DNA of 5,473 bases from Acholeplasmatales bacterium (GTDB lineage: Bacteria > Bacillota_I > Bacilli_A > Acholeplasmatales > Anaeroplasmataceae). The DNA lies in assembly GCA_024681175.1 (NCBI GenBank), contig JAILBI010000094.1:1-5473 (forward strand), read 5' to 3'. The position numbers were made by a program, and so were the translations under genes. Positions 1-5,473 of this stretch are shown in pieces (positions within the stretch are counted from its first letter, which is position 1; each line of letters begins with the position of its first letter). Below the pieces are notes generated by a model. The model worked only from the letters and a program-made list of their open reading frames with translations. It was not told the DNA's origin and made no database searches.

Positions 1-2301
1 AAAATACAGCAAAAGCAAAGAAGACTTTTAAAGGATGCTAATGAGAAACTAAATCAATGGACAAAGATTTCATACCATGTTGAACAAGCAGGAGATGAGG
101 TATTCAATCATTTACCAATTGGTATTTTACTTTATGATGATACTAATTATATTGTTTGGACAAATGGATATGCTTCAATGATCTTTTCAAATCCACTTGG
201 TATGCCTTTAGAATCTATTTCTCAAAAATTTTATGATAAATTAATAAATGATAAAGAAACAAATATTATTTTGAATTATAAAAATAAAAATTATGACATC
301 ATTCATAATGTTGATGATCATATCATTTATGTATTTGATGTAACTGAAAGAGAAAAAATTAAAGCACGTTATTTCAATCGTGTTACATCAATTGGTATTA
401 TTTCAATAGATAATCTTGAAGAATCATTAAGTATTTTCGACGTTCAACAGCGTTCAGTTATTCGTGGACAAATTATGCAAGCTATTGAAAACTGGGCTAA
501 GAAGTTCAATTGCTTCTTACAATCAGTTGATGATGATAGAATGGTATTTATTGTTGACCAAGAAAATTTAAATAAGATGACAGAAGATAAATTCTCAGTA
601 ATGAATGAAATACATGAAATTACAGAGAAGAACAATCGTTTAAAGGCATTTATTTCAATGGGTGTTGCATGTTACGACAATGATTATTCAGAGCTTGGTA
701 ATCTTGCAAATAACGCAATAGAGCTTGCAGAACGTCGTGGTGGAGACCAAATCGTTGTAAATATTGAAGGTCAATCCATTCAATATTTCGGTGGTAGTGC
801 AAATTCACCTGAAAAGAAGGATTTAGGTAACGTAAGACAGTTTGCTGAATCTATTAAGGATGCAGTTACAAATTCAAGCAATGTATTATTAATGTGTCAT
901 AATTTCGCCGATGTTGATGCCTTAGGCTCAATGATTGCTGCATATGAAATGGTAAGAACTTCTGGTAAGGATTGTAAAATGGTATTTGAGGTTAGTAAAG
1001 CCGATGTTACTGTTGAAAGAATATTTCAAGATATTAAGAAATATCCAGAATTAAGCAAAAATATTATTCCATATGAAGAAGGTATTAAATTATTAACACC
1101 TGAAACATTGTTATTTATTACAGATACTCAATCACCATCACTTGTAATGTTTAAGGAATTATATAGCAAGGCACAACGTATTTGTATTGTTGACCACCAT
1201 AGAGCTGGTGATGTTGGTTATTCAAATTATTTAACTTATTATGTTGATACACAATCTTCAAGTGCAACTGAGCTACTTGTTGAGATGTTTATGTTCTATT
1301 CTCAAGATATTAAATTGACTGAATTTGAAGCATCAATAATGCTTGCCGCAATTATTGTTGATACAAATAATTTCACAATGCGTACAAGATCAATGACATT
1401 TGATGCATGTTCATCTATTAGAGAAATGGGTGGAGATATCGTTTATGTTCGTCAATTATTAAGAGAATCAATTGATGACGAAAAGATGTTATCAAGTGCG
1501 ATTTCAAGATCTGAAATTTATGGTGATAAATTCGCGATTGTTACACTTGGTGAAAATGAAAAAATTAAAGATAGAACTACACTTGCAAAAATATCAGATA
1601 GATTATTAACTATTAGTGGAATCGATGCATCATTTACAATTGGTAGAATTGATGAGGATTTAGTTGGTATTTCAGCAAGAAGCTTAGGTGAAGTATTTAA
1701 TGTTCAAATTGTTATGGAGCAAATGGGTGGCGGTGGACACTACAATAGTGCTGCCGTACAGCTTAAGGGTATTTCTATTGAGGATGTAAAAGAAAAGCTT
1801 ACAAAGAATTTAAGCTACTACTTTGATGATAAGGGTGTGAAGGAAATGAAAGTTATTTTACTTGAAGATGTTAAAGGTAAAGGTAAAAAGAATCAAATTA
1901 TCGATGTTCCTAATGGATTCGGTAATTTCTTAATTGCAAATAAGAAGGCTATGGCTGCAACAGAAGAAAATCAAGAAAAGGTTGCAGAAGAAATTAAGGT
2001 TCAAAAGAATCAAGAGCAAGAACGTAAGAGACTTCTTACTAAGCTTAAATCAGATATTGATAATAAGATTATTGAAGTTACTATTAAGCTTGGTGCAAAT
2101 GGTAAAAAGTTTGGTAATGTTTCTAAAACAGTTATTTGTGATGAATTTGAAAAGAAATATGGTCTACATCTTAATAAGAAGGATGTTGAATTATCAAGTG
2201 ATATTAATTCAGTAGGTATTTATACTGTTAAGGTTAAATTAGATACTGATATTGTTGCAGAATTTGAAGTTAAGGTATTAGAAGAAAAGAGCGAAAAATA
2301 G
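1..2301 (+). CDS. gdpP-rplI: Cyclic-di-AMP phosphodiesterase GdpP fused to ribosomal protein bL9 (5' end outside window)
   Basis: This single frame is open from base 1 to the TAG at 2299-2301, giving 766 visible residues. The true start lies upstream, and the ATG at 178 sits inside the PAS domain. GdpP is a membrane-bound enzyme that hydrolyses c-di-AMP to pApA. Counting from the first codon, the frame holds a charged helical segment (about 1-30), a PAS domain beginning near HLPIGILLYDD (about 34-115), a degenerate GGDEF domain (about 120-256) with VDDDRMVF in place of GGDEF, a DHH domain (about 290-440) and DHHA1 (about 495-610). Catalytic metal ligands are intact: HNFADVD (bases 898-918), the Asp of ITDT (1123-1125), DHH (1192-1200) and GGGGH (1726-1740). 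The usual two N-terminal transmembrane helices, roughly 50 residues, must lie before base 1. From codon 616 the frame continues as a complete bL9 of 151 residues. In most Bacillota these are separate neighbouring genes, so this is a fusion. dnaB follows after 4 bases. Family calls are firm; whether the product stays as one polypeptide is unknown. Confidence 0.93.
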   Translation, partial: KIQQKQRRLLKDANEKLNQWTKISYHVEQAGDEVFNHLPIGILLYDDTNYIVWTNGYASMIFSNPLGMPLESISQKFYDKLINDKETNIILNYKNKNYDIIHNVDDHIIYVFDVTEREKIKARYFNRVTSIGIISIDNLEESLSIFDVQQRSVIRGQIMQAIENWAKKFNCFLQSVDDDRMVFIVDQENLNKMTEDKFSVMNEIHEITEKNNRLKAFISMGVACYDNDYSELGNLANNAIELAERRGGDQIVVNIEGQSIQYFGGSANSPEKKDLGNVRQFAESIKDAVTNSSNVLLMCHNFADVDALGSMIAAYEMVRTSGKDCKMVFEVSKADVTVERIFQDIKKYPELSKNIIPYEEGIKLLTPETLLFITDTQSPSLVMFKELYSKAQRICIVDHHRAGDVGYSNYLTYYVDTQSSSATELLVEMFMFYSQDIKLTEFEASIMLAAIIVDTNNFTMRTRSMTFDACSSIREMGGDIVYVRQLLRESIDDEKMLSSAISRSEIYGDKFAIVTLGENEKIKDRTTLAKISDRLLTISGIDASFTIGRIDEDLVGISARSLGEVFNVQIVMEQMGGGGHYNSAAVQLKGISIEDVKEKLTKNLSYYFDDKGVKEMKVILLEDVKGKGKKNQIIDVPNGFGNFLIANKKAMAATEENQEKVAEEIKVQKNQEQERKRLLTKLKSDIDNKIIEVTIKLGANGKKFGNVSKTVICDEFEKKYGLHLNKKDVELSSDINSVGIYTVKVKLDTDIVAEFEVKVLEEKSEK
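1831..1835 (+). promoter_or_regulatory. Possible internal ribosome binding site for free bL9
   Basis: AAGGG lies 10 bases before the in-frame ATG at 1846, inside the gdpP-rplI frame. A second purine run, GAAGGA at 1839-1844, is too close to the ATG to work as a normal site. The spacing is somewhat long and the match is partial, and the bases also encode Lys-Gly, so this may be chance or a relic of the time when rplI was a separate gene. Confidence 0.35.
1846..2301 (+). other. rplI: Ribosomal protein bL9 domain, possible internally initiated rplI
   Basis: Codons from the in-frame ATG at 1846 encode 151 residues, the normal full length of bL9, which binds 23S rRNA near the L1 stalk of the large subunit. 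The N domain begins MKVILLEDVKGKGKK, a very close match to family N-termini. A long charged connecting helix (EENQEKVAEE through about RKRLL) leads into a C domain with GKKFGNVSK and KKYGLHLNKKDVEL, typical of bL9. The rRNA-binding loop is altered: GFGNFL where the family has GY-x-x-NFL, one residue shorter, and the Gly expected a few residues later is Lys. Upstream the frame runs straight into GdpP with only about seven residues (DDKGVKE) between the last DHHA1 helix and this Met. A purine-rich AAGGG 10 bases before the ATG could allow separate translation. Domain identity is very safe; independent initiation is inference. Confidence 0.85.
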
Positions 2302-2305
2302 TTTT

Positions 2306-3691
2306 ATGGCTGAAAAAGAAAAAATCAGAAATAAAGTCATACCTTATGATGAAGAAGCTGAAATTGGTGTTTTAGGCTGTTGCTTCGTTGATGAAGGAAT
2401 TGTTGCCCAGCTAATGGACACATTAAAAAGTGATGACTTTTATTCAAATAAAAATAGAATAATATATGAAGCTATAAGAAGACTTTTTGAAAAAGGCGAT
2501 AGTGTTGATATTACTACAGTACGTGGTGAAATTGCTCAATTAGGGCTTAAGACACAAAGTGGTGGAGATGAATATATTACATATATCGCACAAAGAGAAT
2601 ATACTATTGTTAATTTTGAAACATATGCTGAGCGTGTTAAAAATCAAGCTTTAAGAAGAAGCGCAATTAACACATTAGACTCATTATCACAATATGGCTT
2701 TGATCAAAGCTTAACTACATCAGATTTTATTGAAAAGATTGAAAAGGATATATTTGATTTATCTACACAAAGAAATCAACAATCCTTAACCTCAATAAGA
2801 TCAGTTGTAGATGAGGTTAATAAAAACATTACTGAAAATGTTGGAAGATCAAATATTGTAGGATTAAAAACAGGTTTCCCTACTTTAGATAATAAGACAT
2901 TAGGTCTTCAGGATGGAGCCTTATTAATTCTTGCAGCAAGACCAGGTGTAGGTAAATCTGCATTTGCGCTAAATTTGGCAAGAAATGTATGTGAATTAAA
3001 CAAGAATGCAAAAGCATCTGTAGCTTTATTCTCACTAGAAATGCCAGCTACACAGCTTGTTGAAAGATTACTTGCTGCATCATCTGGTGTTTCATTATCA
3101 GATTTAAAGGTAGGTAATTTTGATTCAACATATTCTACAGCTTATAACAATAGCTGTGAAGAATTAAAGAATTTAAATTTATATTTTGATGACACATCAA
3201 ATATTACTGTTTCTGCAATAAGAGCTAAATGTAGAAAGCATAAATTAGAGCATGGTCTTGACCTTGTTGTAATTGACTATTTACAGCTTATTGATTCTGA
3301 AAAAGGATCAGAAAGATTATCTACACAGGAGAAAGTATCAAGAATAACTAGAAGTTTAAAATTGATGGCACGTGAGCTTTCTATTCCTGTAGTTGCATTA
3401 TCACAATTATCACGTGAACTTGAGAAGAGAGAAGATAAAAGACCGTTATTATCAGATTTAAGAGATTCAGGTTCTATTGAGCAGGATGCGGATATTGTTA
3501 TGTTCTTATATAGTGATGAATTATATAATAAGCAAACAAAGCTCAAAGGAATTATTGAATTATTAGTCGCTAAGAATAGATCTGGTTCACCAGCAACAAA
3601 TCCTGGTATTATGTTGAGCTTTAACCGCCCAAATCAAAAATTCACTGAAACTAAGATGAATGAAGAACCAACTAGCGATATAGAGATGTAA
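2306..3691 (+). CDS. dnaB: Replicative DNA helicase DnaB (DnaC of Bacillus nomenclature)
   Basis: The product is 461 residues, usual for this family. It is the hexameric ATP-driven helicase that unwinds DNA at the replication fork and contacts primase. The N-terminal domain shows the family pattern (IPYDEEAEIGVLG, then SDDFYSNKNRIIYEAI). The RecA-like C domain has Walker A ARPGVGKS at residues 211-218 (Lys217), SLEMPATQLVERLLA, Walker B LVVIDYLQL with Asp324, LSQLSRELEKR, and SDLRDSGSIEQDADIVMFLY. AKNR near residue 425 keeps the K-x-R of the arginine-finger region. The loop just after it (SGSPATNPGIM) is about three residues longer than the usual NGPxGTV type. The start at 2306 gives the expected N-terminus and lies 4 bases after the bL9 stop. 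No good Shine-Dalgarno is visible, which suggests translational coupling to the upstream frame. The stop is TAA. No intein or truncation is seen. Confidence 0.97.
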   Translation: MAEKEKIRNKVIPYDEEAEIGVLGCCFVDEGIVAQLMDTLKSDDFYSNKNRIIYEAIRRLFEKGDSVDITTVRGEIAQLGLKTQSGGDEYITYIAQREYTIVNFETYAERVKNQALRRSAINTLDSLSQYGFDQSLTTSDFIEKIEKDIFDLSTQRNQQSLTSIRSVVDEVNKNITENVGRSNIVGLKTGFPTLDNKTLGLQDGALLILAARPGVGKSAFALNLARNVCELNKNAKASVALFSLEMPATQLVERLLAASSGVSLSDLKVGNFDSTYSTAYNNSCEELKNLNLYFDDTSNITVSAIRAKCRKHKLEHGLDLVVIDYLQLIDSEKGSERLSTQEKVSRITRSLKLMARELSIPVVALSQLSRELEKREDKRPLLSDLRDSGSIEQDADIVMFLYSDELYNKQTKLKGIIELLVAKNRSGSPATNPGIMLSFNRPNQKFTETKMNEEPTSDIEM

Positions 3692-3711
3692 GAGAGGTTT
3701 AGAGAATTTAT

Positions 3712-4791
3712 ATGTTAGAACGTTTAGAAATGATGGAAGAAAGATATGAAGAAATATCTCGTCAATTGATGGATCCTGAAGTTATAAGCGATATTAAAAA
3801 ACTTACTGAATTATCAAAGGAGCAACGTGGACTTGAAAAGACAGTAATGCTTTATCGTGAACAAAAGAAATTAAAGGAATCACTTCCAGATTTAAAGGAA
3901 ATGAGAAAAAGTGATGATCCTGAAATTGCTGATATGGCTGAAATAGAATATCAGGATACAAATAAAAGAATTGAAGAAATTGATGAAGAAATAAAAATAT
4001 TATTACTTCCTAAGGATAAAAATGATGAAAGAAACGTTGTTGTCGAAATTAAAGGTGCAGTAGGCGGCGATGAAGCAAATATTTTCGCAGGTGATTTATT
4101 TAGAATGTATCAGCATTATGCTGAATCTAGAGGCTGGAAAATAGTTATTGATGATGCAATGCCTGGTACTGCAGGTGGATATTCAAATATTTCATTTTCA
4201 ATTTCAGGTGAAATGGTTTATTCATTCATGAAATATGAAAGTGGTGGACATCGTGTTCAACGTGTTCCAGTTACTGAATCACAAGGAAGAATTCAAACAT
4301 CTATCGCAACAGTATTAGTATTACCTGAGGCTGAAGATGATGATGATATTGTATTAGAAGAAAAAGATTTAAAAATTGATACATTCTGCTCATCAGGACC
4401 TGGTGGACAAGGTGTTAATACTACCTATTCAGCAGTAAGAGTAACTTATCTTCCTACAGGCGATTTCGTTGCATGCCAGATTGCAAGAAGTCAACATGAA
4501 AATAAAGCAACAGCTTTAAGATTATTAAAAACAAGACTTAAGGCAAGACGTGATGAAGAAAAAGCCGCAAAGGAAGGCTCAGTTAGACAAAATCTTGTAG
4601 GTACAGGTGCAAGAGCTGAAAAAATTCGTACCTATAATTATCCACAAAACCGTGTTACAGACCACCGTATAGGTCTTACACTTAACCGTCTTGATGCGGT
4701 AATTGAAGGAAAGCTTGATCTTGTTATTCAACCATTAATTGATGAAGATCAAAAGAGAAAGCTTGCAAATGAGGAATTAATTAGATTATAA
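3712..4791 (+). CDS. prfA: Peptide chain release factor 1 (RF1)
   Basis: RF1 reads UAA and UAG in the ribosomal A site and triggers release of the finished peptide. The 359-residue product has the standard length, and the N-terminus (MLERLEMMEERYEEI, then MDPEV) supports the ATG at 3712. The core shows VGGDEANIFAGDLFRMY, YESGGHRVQRVP, the stop-recognition tripeptide P-V-T at residues 186-188 (RF2 would have SPF), and the catalytic GGQ at 231-233, followed later by VGTGARAEKIRTYNYPQNR and VTDHRIGLTLN. Around GGQ the sequence is GPGGQGVNTTYSAVR rather than the more common GAGGQHVNTTDSAVR; the essential GGQ itself is intact. The gene starts 20 bases after dnaB. Purine runs at 3691-3697 (spacing 14) and 3701-3705 (spacing 6) are the candidate ribosome binding sites. 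The RF methyltransferase prmC, often beside prfA, is not next to it here. RF1 can read every stop codon visible in this window. Confidence 0.97.
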   Translation: MLERLEMMEERYEEISRQLMDPEVISDIKKLTELSKEQRGLEKTVMLYREQKKLKESLPDLKEMRKSDDPEIADMAEIEYQDTNKRIEEIDEEIKILLLPKDKNDERNVVVEIKGAVGGDEANIFAGDLFRMYQHYAESRGWKIVIDDAMPGTAGGYSNISFSISGEMVYSFMKYESGGHRVQRVPVTESQGRIQTSIATVLVLPEAEDDDDIVLEEKDLKIDTFCSSGPGGQGVNTTYSAVRVTYLPTGDFVACQIARSQHENKATALRLLKTRLKARRDEEKAAKEGSVRQNLVGTGARAEKIRTYNYPQNRVTDHRIGLTLNRLDAVIEGKLDLVIQPLIDEDQKRKLANEELIRL

Positions 4792-4798
4792 AGCTAAG

Positions 4799-4805
4799 AA
4801 GGAGG
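4799..4805 (+). promoter_or_regulatory. Strong Shine-Dalgarno for the HTH gene
   Basis: AAGGAGG lies 8 bases before the ATG at 4814. It is the best ribosome binding site in the window and fixes this start. It contrasts with the weak or absent sites ahead of dnaB and prfA, so the regulator may be translated efficiently and independently of prfA. Confidence 0.85.
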
Positions 4806-4813
4806 CATTTTAA

Positions 4814-5014
4814 ATGAAAAATAAAGTACATGAATATCGTAAAATGTCTCATCTTACGCAAGAAGAGCTTGCAAAAAAGCTTGGAGTTACAAGACAAACA
4901 ATAATCTCCATTGAACAAGGAAAATACGTCGCTTCACTGCCTTTAGCAATTAAAATAGCTAAAACATTTAATGTTAATGTAGATGATGTATTTATTATAG
5001 AGGATGGTGATTAG
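4814..5014 (+). CDS. Small Cro/C1-type (XRE family) HTH transcriptional regulator
   Basis: The 66-residue protein is essentially one DNA-binding domain. The helix-turn-helix is clear: TQEELAKKL (residues 15-23) is the positioning helix and TRQTIISIEQGK (26-37) is the recognition helix. The third part of the domain, LPLAIKIAKTFNVNVDDVF, matches the family pattern. No sensor or oligomerisation domain is present. Short regulators of this YgzD-like kind usually sit directly before a small membrane protein gene, and that is the case here: the TAG is followed by one base and then the next ATG. It starts 22 bases after prfA behind an excellent ribosome binding site. Its target is not visible. Autoregulation of the pair is a reasonable guess, but I see no clear operator palindrome upstream. 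The start is well supported by the ribosome binding site and by alignment to the family N-terminus. Confidence 0.92.
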   Translation: MKNKVHEYRKMSHLTQEELAKKLGVTRQTIISIEQGKYVASLPLAIKIAKTFNVNVDDVFIIEDGD

Positions 5015-5015
5015 A

Positions 5016-5473
5016 ATGAACGCTAATTTAGAAAAAATTAGAAATATAACAAAAAAGAAAATATTGATAATGTCATTATCAACTACATTACCAATAATTA
5101 TATTTGTTGGAATGCGCATCCTTCATATGGAATTTAAAGAAAAATCATTATTTCATGTTTATTTATGGCTTCCATATGTATTAGTTGGTGTTTTTGAAGC
5201 ATATTTAATATATAAAATTATAAAATATATTAGAATAATGAAGGATGATGAATTTGCAAATCAAATCATATTAAAAAAGACTGATGAAAGAAATAAATTC
5301 ATAAGACTTAAGGCAGCTTCATTAAGCTATAAAATATTCCTTTATGTAATGGGTATATTTTTAATCATCTCTTCATTAATAGATTATAGAATGTGTATTG
5401 CAATAGGTGTTGTATTTATTGCATTTATCTTAATTCATTTAATTGTAAATATTTATTATGCTTCAAAAACACC
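5016..5473 (+). CDS. Four-helix membrane protein, DUF2178-like, partner of the HTH regulator (3' end outside window)
   Basis: The frame opens at ATG 5016, one base after the HTH stop, and stays open for 152 codons to the window end without a stop. A GGTGAT at 5006-5011 (4 bases before the ATG) and AGAGG at 4999-5003 are plausible ribosome binding sites, and the spacing suggests translational coupling. Four hydrophobic segments are seen at about residues 16-36, 47-70, 104-122 and 126-148, in two hairpins separated by a charged cytoplasmic-type stretch (about 71-103). That stretch carries TDERNKFIRLKAASLSY, which resembles the DER-x3-I-x2-KA pattern I associate with DUF2178-type membrane proteins. 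Such proteins are often encoded beside a small XRE regulator, as here. The fourth helix ends in NIYYASK, so only a few residues probably lie beyond the window. No enzymatic motif or signal peptide is seen and the function is unknown. The family call is moderate; the membrane nature is firm. Confidence 0.82.
   Translation, partial: MNANLEKIRNITKKKILIMSLSTTLPIIIFVGMRILHMEFKEKSLFHVYLWLPYVLVGVFEAYLIYKIIKYIRIMKDDEFANQIILKKTDERNKFIRLKAASLSYKIFLYVMGIFLIISSLIDYRMCIAIGVVFIAFILIHLIVNIYYASKT

Noticed and set aside
178..180. ATG at 178 as the start of the GdpP gene
   Set aside because: The frame is open back to base 1 and the upstream codons encode recognisable GdpP sequence including the start of the PAS domain (HLPIGILLYDD), so the real start is outside the window.
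444..635. Minus-strand 63-codon open frame
   Set aside because: It lies fully inside the GdpP coding frame, has a low-complexity Ser/Ile-rich translation resembling no family, and has no ribosome binding site of note.
1934..2215. Plus-strand 93-codon open frame in another phase
   Set aside because: It overlaps the clearly conserved bL9 domain; its Leu/Lys-rich translation is a frame-shifted reading of AT-rich codons.
3524..3529. Perfect TATAAT as a possible promoter for prfA inside dnaB
   Set aside because: No acceptable -35 box at 16-18 bases (TGTTCT at 17) and no TGn extension; in a coding region this AT-rich such hexamers are expected by chance.
3277..3546. Minus-strand 89-codon open frame
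   Set aside because: It is antisense to conserved DnaB motifs (Walker B through SDLRDSGSIEQDAD), and its Ser-rich translation resembles no family.
4789..4813. Terminator between prfA and the HTH gene
   Set aside because: The 22-base gap holds the Shine-Dalgarno and no stem-loop followed by a T run; the other gaps (4, 20 and 1 bases) are also too short.
1..5473. Mycoplasma-type genetic code (TGA read as Trp)
   Set aside because: All Trp codons seen are TGG, there is no in-frame TGA in any of the genes, and lengths match the families under the standard bacterial code. The absence of TGA stops among four genes is too small a sample to mean anything.

Overview
The window is a compact, AT-rich stretch (clearly well under 40% GC) with every gene on the + strand and gaps of only 1 to 22 bases. 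The gene order gdpP - rplI (bL9) - dnaB is the classic Bacillota order. The base composition, the codon choice and the small regulator/membrane pair at the end suggest a low-GC Firmicute, perhaps of the Erysipelotrichia/Coprobacillus kind. That assignment is an inference. Trp is encoded by TGG, no in-frame TGA occurs, and all four visible stops are TAA or TAG, so nothing points to a TGA-Trp code.

Layout. Bases 1-2301 hold one continuous reading frame, already open at base 1. It joins a GdpP-type cyclic-di-AMP phosphodiesterase (PAS, degenerate GGDEF, DHH, DHHA1; the N-terminal membrane helices lie upstream of the window) directly to a whole ribosomal protein bL9. In most relatives these are two adjacent genes. 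Here there is no stop codon and essentially no linker between them. A possible internal ribosome binding site and ATG at the junction (ATG at 1846) could also yield free bL9. Next come the replicative helicase DnaB (2306-3691), peptide chain release factor 1 (prfA, 3712-4791), a small Cro/C1-type HTH regulator (4814-5014), and a four-helix membrane protein that starts at 5016 and runs off the window end without a stop.

How the genes fit together. The first three (c-di-AMP turnover, large ribosomal subunit protein, replicative helicase) plus release factor 1 form a housekeeping run of signalling, translation and replication functions, probably read as one transcript. I see no hairpin terminator and no convincing promoter anywhere in the window. 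The last two genes look like a known type of pair, an HTH regulator with a small membrane partner (DUF2178-like), added behind the housekeeping run.

The most notable points are the GdpP-bL9 fusion, the altered rRNA-binding loop of its bL9 part (one residue shorter than the family signature, with a conserved Gly lost), and some unusual residues around otherwise intact active sites in DnaB and RF1. I did not find evidence for a wholly new system such as a defence, CRISPR or mobile element.
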